Source of the DNA: Polycladomyces subterraneus
Lineage (GTDB): Bacteria; Bacillota; Bacilli; Thermoactinomycetales; JIR-001
DNA: 64,000 nt
NCBI RefSeq assembly: GCF_030433435.1
Contig: NZ_JANRHH010000038.1
Span: 1 to 64,000 of the forward strand
Direction of reading: 5' to 3'
This document shows, piece after piece, positions 9,018 to 16,527 of the stretch. A model generated the notes under the pieces. It saw nothing but the letters and a program-made list of their open reading frames with translations, had not been told where the DNA came from and did not search any database. The position numbers and the translations under genes are program-made. Position 1 is the stretch's first letter; each line of letters begins with the position of its first letter.

Positions 9018-9046
9018 ACAAAACAAGACCGATGGACTTCGGTCTT
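9018..9046 (-). terminator. Terminator-like hairpin just upstream of rny
   Basis: Perfect 8-bp stem AAGACCGA (9025-9032)/TCGGTCTT (9039-9046), followed on the minus strand by GTTTTG. It lies between the rny promoter and start codon, so it may act as an attenuator as well as ending readthrough. Confidence 0.55.
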
Positions 9047-9275
9047 CCAGCGACATTCGTTCGGCTCAGCAAGAGGTCAGACGGATTGCGCGGCGTTCGA
9101 GACGCCTGTTTCGGTTTCACCTCAACCGGGCGGATCGGATTCCAGCTAAAAGCCACTTTCCATCATTTTCATTTCATTGCTTGGAAAAGCCGTTACATCT
9201 TTGTTGCTGTTTGATCGAGAAAATCCTCTCATTCGGGAGAAAATCGAAGAAAGGATTTAAAAAACAAAGATGCAT
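9047..9275 (-). promoter_or_regulatory. Long structured 5' leader of rny
   Basis: No open reading frame of note lies here. Transcripts from the promoter at 9280-9309 would start with a roughly 290-nt leader. CATCTTTGTT and AACAAAGATG (9196-9205 with 9263-9272 on the plus strand) can form a 10-bp stem closing a 57-base loop that itself contains AATCCT/AGGATT. I know no named RNA family with this shape; autoregulation by RNase Y is a guess. Confidence 0.4.
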
Positions 9276-9279
9276 ATCA

Positions 9280-9309
9280 ATTGTATTATTTAGCCTGTAC
9301 CATTGTCAA
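9280..9309 (-). promoter_or_regulatory. Sigma-A promoter of rny
   Basis: TTGACA-N18-TACAAT on the minus strand, overlapping the end of the upstream ATPase gene. Start expected near 9273. Confidence 0.7.
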
Positions 9310-9967
9310 GGCGGGAGATGGGAATAACTTCCGTTTTTCCGGATTGGAGGCGGACATGGAAGGCTTGGTCTGCTCCTTCGATCAAATGGGGATTATGCGT
9401 GACCAATATGATCTGCCGATCAAACATTTCACCTGCGGACTTCAAAAACTCCACCATCGGCATCACATATTCGGCGCTTACATGCTTACCGGGTTCATCC
9501 AAAATCAACGGTCCATCCAATCGCGGCCGGAACGTTTCGATCATGGCTACGCGCAATGCCAGGGAAGTAATGTCCACCACGCCGCCGCCGCGGGCGTCTT
9601 GCGGCTTGGTGCGGATGGTACGGCCATCCCATTCGGTGACAACATAAAATTCGGCAGCCGGTTTTCCTCCGTGTTCGGACAACTCGATTTCAAAGCGGAA
9701 AGTGGAACCGAACACATATTGCAATGCATTGGTGACCAGACTCTCCATCTGTTGTTTGGCCTGCTCCCGGGCATATTCAGAAGAGGTTTGCAACAAAACG
9801 CGCACCTTGTCGAACAGATCCAGTTGCTTTTTCAACTCTTCCAGCCGGGTGTGGGCCTGTTGACGGAGACGATCCAGCTCCTCTCGCTTGGCTTCGCGTT
9901 TCAACCACTCGGAGCGTGCAGATGCGATCGCCTCCCGCAAACGCGCCAACTTCTCGGAACGGGTCAT
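9290..9967 (-). CDS. Rad50/SbcC-like ATPase, C-terminal half
   Basis: A 225-residue protein: an N-terminal charged coiled coil (about 1-75) followed by the C-terminal lobe of an SMC/Rad50-type ABC ATPase. Walker B is PLILDEPGKHVS and the H-loop is ILVTHNPHL. The place of the usual LSGGE signature is taken by ARGGGVVDITSLALRVA, a variant. It has no Walker A, which is supplied by the gene at 10181-11668, so the two must pair to make an ATP site. Its ATG overlaps the stop of the small coiled-coil gene (ATGA). It is last in the recA-recX-nuclease-ATPase run and likely works in DNA end processing with the Mre11-like nuclease. Confidence 0.75.
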   Translation of the reverse strand: MTRSEKLARLREAIASARSEWLKREAKREELDRLRQQAHTRLEELKKQLDLFDKVRVLLQTSSEYAREQAKQQMESLVTNALQYVFGSTFRFEIELSEHGGKPAAEFYVVTEWDGRTIRTKPQDARGGGVVDITSLALRVAMIETFRPRLDGPLILDEPGKHVSAEYVMPMVEFLKSAGEMFDRQIILVTHNPHLIEGADQAFHVRLQSGKTEVIPISRLDNGTG

Positions 9968-10215
9968 GATCCTTGAATCAGCTCCTGGGGCAGTTTCTCC
10001 CATGCTTCCTGCAAGTGGCGTTCGATCTCCTCTTCCAAACGGGCAATCTCCTCTTCCAAACGGGATGGTTCCACTCCCAGTTCCTGCAATTCTTGCAGGA
10101 TTTCCTCTTCCTGCTTCTCCAGTTGCTCCAACCGGGCTTCCGCTTTATAGCGAAGATCCTTCGCTTTTTCCAAGGCAGTTTTAATCTCTTTGATTTTCTC
10201 TTCCAACTGCTGCAT
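9964..10215 (-). CDS. Small coiled-coil protein of the split Rad50 module
   Basis: An 83-residue, almost entirely helical, glutamate/lysine-rich protein (MQQLEEKIKEIKTALEKAKD...) with heptad-like spacing and no other domain. GAGGAGGAG lies at good spacing before the ATG at 10215. It starts 35 bases inside the N-terminal ATPase gene and ends in an ATGA overlap with the C-terminal ATPase gene. The position suggests it forms part of the returning arm of the Rad50 coiled coil. I do not recognise it as a named family. Confidence 0.65.
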   Translation of the reverse strand: MQQLEEKIKEIKTALEKAKDLRYKAEARLEQLEKQEEEILQELQELGVEPSRLEEEIARLEEEIERHLQEAWEKLPQELIQGS

Positions 10216-11668
10216 GGGAAACTCCTCCTCGTACTTCGGCCAAAATATGTTGAAGCACGGAACCGTCGACGGGGGAACCGCAAGTCGGACATCGGCCAAG
10301 CTGTTGAAACAGACGTAACATTTGCGAGGTGTTCGCTTCGATCATCTCCGCATTGGCCTTCAGGTACTGCCGTCCATCCTCCAGCCGTTTGCGGCAATCG
10401 CCGAGCCGTTGTGCAGACTGCGTCAGGACACACCACCGCCCATACGCTTCCTCGGCGGCAGTCACCGCCCGCATCGCTTCAGCCAGGGTACGTGTCCGTT
10501 CCAACGTCCGAACCATACGCTCGCGATCCTGGCGAAGACGGTGCAGCCTCGGCTTCAGGCGCAGCATACGGTCGCGAATCGCCCGTTTGGTATCCAGCTG
10601 GGAGACGACTGCGGCCACCACATCGACACCATCGGTCAACCGGAGACGTTGCTGATATCGCGCTTGTTCGTTTTTACAGGCATTGTACAGCGCATGCAGC
10701 CGTCTCAGGGTGTGCAGATGCACACGTCGGTGCTCCAAGTTGTTGAGGGCTTCCGCTGCCTCCGCCAGCTTCTCGGTCATCGTGAGCATACGGCGACATG
10801 TCTGCTGCTCCCGTTGCCCCTTTTGATACTCTTCCAGACGGCGGCGCAACCATACCAGTCGTTGACCGTCCGCCTGCAGGGAAGAGATTTTCGCCTCTGC
10901 CTCCGGCAACTGTCGCAACCGTTGGAGGATGCTTCGCTGGGTCGCGATTTGCTCCTTGCAATCCCGCCATTTTTGCAGCAGCGCCTTGAGGCGGGACAGA
11001 CGCTCCTCCTTTTGCACTGCCGCTTGATAATGTGCTTCCGACTCCTCCAATTCCCGACCCAATCGGGGAAGGTCTTCGTACGGCTTTAAAGCTTCCGTCA
11101 GGCGGGTCGCTTCCTGCTCCACGTGTTTGATCTCGGAAGCCAGCGATTGCCGGTCCCGCATCGTATCCCGCAAGGCGATGTCCATGACATGGGCACCGCT
11201 GATCCGTCCGATGGATTTGGCGCGTATACTGCCTGTCTCGGCCAACAAAAACGGGCTTTCCAATTGGCTGCCGAATTGGGCGGACAGTTCCCAGTCCTTG
11301 TCCAATCGAACCGGATGCATGTTGTGAGCATCCAGCACCTCCTGCGGTACACCGCTGCCGAACCCTTCAAATACTCGTTCCTGTCCGTCCGGGGTCCGGA
11401 TGATGTAACGGTTGACGGAAGCTGAACGTTCCCGGATGATTTCCGTTCCGTCAGACATCGTCAGAACGACACGGCATTTGTCCGCTCCGATCCGAATATA
11501 ATCCGTCCCTCGCGGCTGATTGAACAACACCCAGCGCAATGCGCGCAAAATGGCGCTTTTGCCGCTATCCGACGGACCGATCAGCACATTGAGCCCATCG
11601 GCAAATTGAATTTCTGTCCGTTCGTGCGACTGGAAATTTTCGATGTACAGACGCTTCAGCCGCTTCAA
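10181..11668 (-). CDS. Rad50/SbcC-like ATPase, N-terminal half with zinc-hook motif
   Basis: A 495-residue protein beginning with the N-lobe of a Rad50/SMC ATPase: KRLYIENFQSHERTEI and Walker A GPSDSGKSA (about 32-40). Residues from about 170 to 450 are long coiled coil. It ends with a Rad50-type hook, CPTCG (Cys460/Cys463), only 33 residues before the stop, and has no Walker B. In ordinary SbcC/Rad50 the hook sits mid-protein and the chain returns to a C-lobe; here the chain is cut soon after the hook and the rest is encoded by the next two genes. The TTG start overlaps the nuclease stop (TTGA) behind a GAAGGGGG site. Confidence 0.8.
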   Translation of the reverse strand: MKRLKRLYIENFQSHERTEIQFADGLNVLIGPSDSGKSAILRALRWVLFNQPRGTDYIRIGADKCRVVLTMSDGTEIIRERSASVNRYIIRTPDGQERVFEGFGSGVPQEVLDAHNMHPVRLDKDWELSAQFGSQLESPFLLAETGSIRAKSIGRISGAHVMDIALRDTMRDRQSLASEIKHVEQEATRLTEALKPYEDLPRLGRELEESEAHYQAAVQKEERLSRLKALLQKWRDCKEQIATQRSILQRLRQLPEAEAKISSLQADGQRLVWLRRRLEEYQKGQREQQTCRRMLTMTEKLAEAAEALNNLEHRRVHLHTLRRLHALYNACKNEQARYQQRLRLTDGVDVVAAVVSQLDTKRAIRDRMLRLKPRLHRLRQDRERMVRTLERTRTLAEAMRAVTAAEEAYGRWCVLTQSAQRLGDCRKRLEDGRQYLKANAEMIEANTSQMLRLFQQLGRCPTCGSPVDGSVLQHILAEVRGGVSHAAVGRENQRD

Positions 11669-12657
11669 CGCCCCCGTCCCCCTTCCGTCCCCAACCGTTC
11701 CTGCACGATGGCGATGCGGCGCATCGCCTCGTATTTGACATCCTCTTCAATTCCTTCCAACCGGGCGATTTCCTCAATGATGTCGATCACATCGATCCCC
11801 TGAAATTCGCCGGCAGCACGTACCTGCCGGACAAAGGCGGCCAATTTCTCCTCCCGGTAGGCGGCTTGTTCCAAATAGGAACGATCCAACACATCCGTTC
11901 CCTTGGCTGCACATTGCAAGCCAATGAGTTCCACCTGCACCGATTCAGCAAACGTGAGCAATGCGACTTGTGGTTGCCGCCGCATCTCCGAAGGGTGGTT
12001 GTTGATGCGAGCCAAGGCGCCGGGATTGACAATGAACCGTCCCTCACGCCGCTGAACAGGGAACCCTGCGTGGTAATGCCCGGTGAGCAGAACGTCCACC
12101 GAGTCAAACCACAGATGATCCAATAAAGTATGCGGTACGCCTTCGGGCAGGTGGCGGTCCACCGCCATGCCGTGTACCATATGTACGCAGAAATCGGCAC
12201 CCGTCACGTTGCTCACCGCATAATCCAATCCGGGGTCCCGCTTGTCCAACTCGTGGTGAAACGGTTGACCGCTGAGCTGAACAGTCACGCCGCCTCTTTC
12301 CAGCTTGACCGTTTCCCCCGGTCGAAGCAGGCGGATGACGCCGAAGGCATCCAACAACCCCAGCATCGATCGATCGACCGTATCTGGATTATGCCCGTAA
12401 ATGTCATGATTCCCAGCGATCGTATACAGCGGCACCTTCAACCGGCGAAACAGGGAGGCGAATTCACGAACGACCGCCGGGGATAGATCGGGACGGTCAA
12501 AAAAGTCGCCACCGTGTAAGACTGCATCCACTTGGCGGTCATGCGCCAGCTGGATCACTTCTTCCAGCTTGCGACGCATGGCTGTCGGAAAGTCGTCCGT
12601 GCGGCTGCGGGGTGACGTACCCCTGATATGCGTGTCTGTCAAATACAACAGCCGCAT
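11665..12657 (-). CDS. Mre11/SbcD-like DNA repair exonuclease
   Basis: A 330-residue calcineurin-fold metallo-nuclease with all five Mre11 phosphoesterase motifs: DTHIRG (Asp8/His10), HGGDFFDR, AGNHDIYG, the HMVHG histidine and GHYHAG, plus a C-terminal helical tail that should bind the Rad50 partner. It directly precedes the split ATPase genes with a 4-base overlap, the same pairing as sbcD-sbcC, and follows recX by 19 bases, so it likely belongs to a recombination/repair operon led by recA. Expected role: nuclease trimming of double-strand breaks or hairpin ends. Confidence 0.85.
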   Translation of the reverse strand: MRLLYLTDTHIRGTSPRSRTDDFPTAMRRKLEEVIQLAHDRQVDAVLHGGDFFDRPDLSPAVVREFASLFRRLKVPLYTIAGNHDIYGHNPDTVDRSMLGLLDAFGVIRLLRPGETVKLERGGVTVQLSGQPFHHELDKRDPGLDYAVSNVTGADFCVHMVHGMAVDRHLPEGVPHTLLDHLWFDSVDVLLTGHYHAGFPVQRREGRFIVNPGALARINNHPSEMRRQPQVALLTFAESVQVELIGLQCAAKGTDVLDRSYLEQAAYREEKLAAFVRQVRAAGEFQGIDVIDIIEEIARLEGIEEDVKYEAMRRIAIVQERLGTEGGRGR

Positions 12658-12676
12658 CCGATCTCATCCCCTCTCA

Positions 12677-13324
12677 CTATGAATCCCGATGACGTTCGCG
12701 ATAGCTTTGCAGGATGGAGTAGACGAGCGATTGCGGAAAACCCCTGCGCAACAAATAATGGCCCAACCGTCGTTCCACGGTCGGCCACGGATACCGGCGC
12801 AGCCGCTCATATCGTTTTTCCGCCAGCGATCTCGCCAACTCCTGATCCGCTTCTTCGGGAACCTCCGCCAACACCTCGTCGATGATGTCGGCGGCAATCC
12901 CCTTTTGCTCCAATTCTTTTCGCAACAGCAAACGGCCGCGACCATTTCCGCGTCGTTGTTCCACCCAGGCGGCGGCAAACCGGCGGTCATCGATATAACC
13001 GTAACGATTGAGCTTGTCCATCGCCGCCCGCACATGCGGGGCAGCAAACCCCTTTCCGATGAGATAACGCTCCACTTCCAGAGCCGTACGCGGTTTGTAT
13101 TGCAAATACTTGAGCGCAGCCTGCCACACTTTGTTTCGTTCTTCCTCTTCCAAAACAGCATCAATCTCAACCGGGTCCACCCGACGCCCCTTGGTCAACC
13201 GCATCTTGACCAAAACGTCCTCATGTACGGAAACCGGCTCGCAACCCTCGATAATCACACGGTATCGAGCCGTTGTTCCCGGTTGCCGCTCAATCCGGAT
13301 GATGGTGCCCGGCTCCTGTTTCAT
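12677..13324 (-). CDS. recX: Regulatory protein RecX
   Basis: A 215-residue RecX family protein that modulates RecA filaments. The three tandem three-helix repeats are visible: ALKYLQYKPRTALEVERYLIGKGF, MDKLNRYGYIDDRRFAAAWVEQRR and the last repeat with LGHYLLRRGFPQSLVYSIL. GYIDD.RFA is the family hallmark. It starts 41 bases after recA with AAAGGCGGG upstream and probably shares its LexA-controlled transcript. Confidence 0.92.
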   Translation of the reverse strand: MKQEPGTIIRIERQPGTTARYRVIIEGCEPVSVHEDVLVKMRLTKGRRVDPVEIDAVLEEEERNKVWQAALKYLQYKPRTALEVERYLIGKGFAAPHVRAAMDKLNRYGYIDDRRFAAAWVEQRRGNGRGRLLLRKELEQKGIAADIIDEVLAEVPEEADQELARSLAEKRYERLRRYPWPTVERRLGHYLLRRGFPQSLVYSILQSYRERHRDS

Positions 13325-13364
13325 GTCTTTTCCCGCCTTTGCAGATGGTCAGACCACGGTACGG

Positions 13365-14417
13365 TCAGGCTTCGAGCTCCAGTTGCTCGGCTTGTTCTCC
13401 GGACTCCTGGGCCTCTTCGGATTTTTTCGGTTCAGCCAAGCCGAAGTGAGCACGGATGCTGGCTTCGATTCGGGCGCACAACTCCGCGTTTTCTTTGAGG
13501 AACTGTTTCGCGTTTTCCCGGCCCTGTCCCAGACGCTCACCCTCAAACGAATACCAAGCGCCGCTCTTGTTGATGATGTCCAACTCGGTGGCGATGTCCA
13601 GAATGCTGCCCTCTTTGGAGATGCCTTCGCCGTACATGATGTCCACGTCCGCTTGCTTGAACGGCGGAGCCACCTTGTTTTTCACCACTTTGATCTTGGT
13701 GCGGCTGCCCACCATCTCGTTTCCTTGCTTGATCGTTTCCGCACGACGCACTTCCAGGCGGATACTGGAGTAAAATTTCAATGCCCGACCGCCGGGAGTG
13801 GTTTCCGGGTTGCCGAACATAACCCCTACTTTTTCCCGAATCTGGTTGATGAAAATCGCGATCGTCTTTGATTTGCTGATCGCCCCGGACAGCTTCCGCA
13901 GTGCTTGCGACATCAGGCGTGCCTGCAGACCAACATGAGAGTCCCCCATCTCTCCTTCAATTTCCGCTTTGGGGACCAACGCGGCCACCGAGTCGATGAC
14001 AATTATATCGATCGCCCCGCTGCGCACCAGTGCCTCGGCGATCTCCAATGCCTGCTCTCCTGTGTCCGGCTGGGACAGCAACAACTCATCGATGTTGACT
14101 CCCAGCTTTTGGGCGTACACCGGGTCCAGTGCATGCTCAGCGTCGATGAACGCGGCTTGACCCCCGACACGCTGTACTTCGGCGATCGCATGAAGTGCCA
14201 CGGTCGTTTTCCCCGAAGACTCCGGTCCGTATACTTCAATGATCCGTCCACGGGGATACCCACCCACTCCCAGCGCGATATCCAACGCGATCGATCCGCT
14301 GGAGATCGTCTCCACCTGGGTCGCGGCCGCTTCCCCCATCCGCATGATCGAGCCTTTGCCAAACTGCTTTTCGATCTGTCTCAACGCCATTTCCAACGCT
14401 TGACGACGGTCGGACAT
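13365..14417 (-). CDS. recA: Recombinase RecA
   Basis: A 350-residue RecA: Walker [10 protein letters not shown] (64-72), Walker [14 protein letters not shown]1/L2 loops around [19 protein letters not shown] and [22 protein letters not shown], and an acidic glutamate-rich C-terminus. It catalyses strand exchange and triggers LexA self-cleavage. Start ATG at 14417 with AAGGAGTGA upstream; 50 further open codons upstream cross the promoter and are excluded. A sigma-A promoter and LexA box precede it. It sits next to cinA in Bacillus, but a helicase gene and a DUF59 gene separate them here. Confidence 0.98.
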   Translation of the reverse strand: MSDRRQALEMALRQIEKQFGKGSIMRMGEAAATQVETISSGSIALDIALGVGGYPRGRIIEVYGPESSGKTTVALHAIAEVQRVGGQAAFIDAEHALDPVYAQKLGVNIDELLLSQPDTGEQALEIAEALVRSGAIDIIVIDSVAALVPKAEIEGEMGDSHVGLQARLMSQALRKLSGAISKSKTIAIFINQIREKVGVMFGNPETTPGGRALKFYSSIRLEVRRAETIKQGNEMVGSRTKIKVVKNKVAPPFKQADVDIMYGEGISKEGSILDIATELDIINKSGAWYSFEGERLGQGRENAKQFLKENAELCARIEASIRAHFGLAEPKKSEEAQESGEQAEQLELEA

Positions 14418-14457
14418 GTATCGTATCACTCCTTGTCTCGTTTCGCCTCGTATCCTC

Positions 14458-14486
14458 ATCATACATTGTTTTGGATTCTTTGCCAA
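14458..14486 (-). promoter_or_regulatory. Sigma-A promoter of recA
   Basis: TTGGCA-N17-TATGAT on the minus strand; start near 14451, about 34 bases before the ATG. Confidence 0.65.
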
Positions 14487-14495
14487 GAGATTTTG

Positions 14496-14509
14496 CGAAC
14501 ATTTATTCG
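14496..14509. promoter_or_regulatory. LexA (DinR) box
   Basis: CGAACATTTATTCG resembles the Bacillus SOS box CGAAC-N4-GTTCG with one changed arm base. It lies 9 bases upstream of the recA -35 and also within reach of the divergent DUF59 gene. Confidence 0.65.
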
Positions 14510-14592
14510 CTATCCTCGATCGGGTTTGATGCATACGTAGTTGTGGTACAGTAATGGAAAGAAACAACTTCGACTATCGGGAGTGATGATCA

Positions 14593-14904
14593 TTGGATAA
14601 AGAACGGATGAAAGAGGAGATCATGGAACGCCTGGGTGAGGTCGAGGACCCGGAACTGGGCATCGACATCGTCAATCTAGGGCTCGTATACGGCGTGGAT
14701 ATCGACGATGACGGCAACGTCAAAATCACGATGACGCTGACCGCTATGGGCTGTCCGTTGGCTGGCACGATCAATGGCCAAGTGACGGAGGCGGTCAAAA
14801 AAGTGGATGGTGTCCGGGACGTGGAGGTCAACATCGTTTGGAATCCGCCATGGACAAAGGACCGCATGTCCCGGTACGCCAAAATCGCACTGGGGATCCA
14901 GTAA
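14593..14904 (+). CDS. DUF59/MIP18 family iron-sulfur assembly factor (PaaD/YitW-like)
   Basis: A 103-residue protein of the small metal-sulfur cluster assembly family: EVEDPELGIDIVNLGLVYGV near the N-terminus, TLTAMGCPLAG with the conserved cysteine, and NIVWNPPWTKDRMS, where the NPPW segment is diagnostic. These proteins help insert Fe-S clusters. It starts with TTG behind GGGAGTGA, is divergent from recA, and is followed by its own terminator. It is one of few plus-strand genes in the window. DEAD-helicase transcripts converge on its end. Confidence 0.85.
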   Translation: MDKERMKEEIMERLGEVEDPELGIDIVNLGLVYGVDIDDDGNVKITMTLTAMGCPLAGTINGQVTEAVKKVDGVRDVEVNIVWNPPWTKDRMSRYAKIALGIQ

Positions 14905-14906
14905 CA

Positions 14907-14938
14907 AACCCCGTCCGCAGAGACGGGGTTGTGTTTTT
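14907..14938 (+). terminator. Terminator of the DUF59 gene (shared with the helicase gene)
   Basis: Perfect 9-bp stem AACCCCGTC/GACGGGGTT with a 6-base loop, followed by GTGTTTTTC on the plus strand; on the minus strand it is followed by TGTTAC. Confidence 0.8.
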
Positions 14939-14943
14939 CAGGG

Positions 14944-16527
14944 TTATGAACGGTTACGCGGACGGGCCGGTTCCAAGTTGACCCGTGCGCCGTTGATTTT
15001 GGACTGGCGCAACGCCTCAAATACGAATGGCGCTGCCTCTTCCGGCACTTCTACAAAGGAAAAGCGATCGTAGATGTTGATCCGCCCCACGTCCTTACTG
15101 GAAATGCCCGCATATTCCGAGATAACCTTGGCCAGTTCCTGCGGACGTATGTTGACGTTTTTGCCCACGTTGATGAAGAATCGCACCATCCCCGGTGACG
15201 CACCCGTTTCACCGAAGTCATAGGCCGTATCGGTACCGGTAGCGAACCGGTCAGCAAATGCCAGCTGCAAGGCGGCCACGGCGATCGTCTCCGGGGAGTG
15301 CCGCGTTACCAGCTTGCGGTACAGCTCCTCAAACAACGTACGGTCATCACCTGATTCGATCACCGCCTCCACCTCAGCCATCCAGGCACGTTGCTGTTTT
15401 TGCGCCACTTCTTCCAAGGTGGGCAGTTCGCGCGATTCCAGTCCCCGACCGATCTCCTCTTCGATGGCGCGCAACTGCTTCATCTCCCGCGGCGTGACGA
15501 GCGTCAGCGCCATACCGGTCCGGCCTGCGCGGCCCGTCCTGCCGATGCGGTGAACGTAACTTTCTACGTCCTGCGGAATGTCGTAGTTGATCACATGAGA
15601 AACACTACCGACATCGATCCCGCGCGCGGCAACATCAGTGGCTACCAGAAGCTCAATCTCCCCTTTGCGGAAAGCGCTCATCACTCGGTCACGCTGAGAT
15701 TGAGCCAAGTCGCCGTGAAGTCCTCCGGCCATATAGCCCCTGGCCTGCAGATTTTCTGCCAGTTCATCGACGTTCTTTTTGGTACGGCAGAATATGATGG
15801 CCAGATCCACATCCTCACTATCCAAAATCCGGCACAACGCGTCCAGTTTTGCGCTCTCCAGCACGCGATAGTAGGCTTGCTCAATCGCCGGCACTGTCAC
15901 TTCGCCCCGATTGACGGTGATATAGCGGGGCTTGCGCATATATTTTTGCGACAAGCTGCGAATACCTGGCGGCATGGTGGCGGAGAAAAGAAGCAATTGC
16001 CGATGTTGCGGCAAATATTCCATCACCGCTTCAATGTCGTCAATAAAGCCCATATCCAGCATTTCGTCCGCTTCATCCAACACCATGATTTCGACATGTT
16101 CCAGGCTCAGGGTGCCGCGCCGCAAATGATCCAACACCCGTCCCGGTGTTCCGATCACCACGTGAACGCCTTGCTGCAGCGCTTTGATCTGCCGTCCGAT
16201 CGGTTGTCCCCCATAAATGGGCAACGTGCGAACCCGTTTCGGTCGGCCGATTTTCCGCAATTCCTCGGACACTTGTATGGCCAGTTCCCGAGTAGGCGCC
16301 AAAATCAGGCTTTGCACCACTCGACGTCGCGAGTCGATCCGCTCCAAAACGGGAATCCCGAACGCCGCCGTCTTTCCCGTTCCCGTCTGTGCTTGTCCAA
16401 TCACATCTTCTCCCCGCAAGACAGCCGGGATACAAGCGGCTTGAATTGGAGAGGGTTCTTCAAATCCCATTTCACGGATCCCCTTGAGAATGGCGGGATC
16501 CAAATCAAATCGTTCAAATGACTTCAT
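14944..16527 (-). CDS. DEAD-box RNA helicase with DbpA-type RNA-binding domain
   Basis: A 527-residue ATP-dependent RNA helicase. All core motifs are present: Q motif (FEEPSPIQ), AQTGTGKT, PTRELA, TPGR, VLDEADEML, FSATMP, ARGIDV and HRIGRTGRAGRTG. A C-terminal RNA-binding domain of DbpA type follows a linker (MVRFFINVGKNVNIRPQELAKVI...). Likely roles are ribosome assembly or mRNA turnover, as for CshA/DeaD/DbpA. The ATG overlaps the cinA stop (ATGA), so it is translated from the pgsA-cinA transcript. A helicase between cinA and recA is not the Bacillus arrangement. Confidence 0.93.
   Translation of the reverse strand: MKSFERFDLDPAILKGIREMGFEEPSPIQAACIPAVLRGEDVIGQAQTGTGKTAAFGIPVLERIDSRRRVVQSLILAPTRELAIQVSEELRKIGRPKRVRTLPIYGGQPIGRQIKALQQGVHVVIGTPGRVLDHLRRGTLSLEHVEIMVLDEADEMLDMGFIDDIEAVMEYLPQHRQLLLFSATMPPGIRSLSQKYMRKPRYITVNRGEVTVPAIEQAYYRVLESAKLDALCRILDSEDVDLAIIFCRTKKNVDELAENLQARGYMAGGLHGDLAQSQRDRVMSAFRKGEIELLVATDVAARGIDVGSVSHVINYDIPQDVESYVHRIGRTGRAGRTGMALTLVTPREMKQLRAIEEEIGRGLESRELPTLEEVAQKQQRAWMAEVEAVIESGDDRTLFEELYRKLVTRHSPETIAVAALQLAFADRFATGTDTAYDFGETGASPGMVRFFINVGKNVNIRPQELAKVISEYAGISSKDVGRINIYDRFSFVEVPEEAAPFVFEALRQSKINGARVNLEPARPRNRS

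Noticed and set aside
9290-11668. A single broken sbcC pseudogene
   Set aside because: The three frames each have ribosome sites, short stop-start overlaps and intact domain ends, which does not look like random decay.
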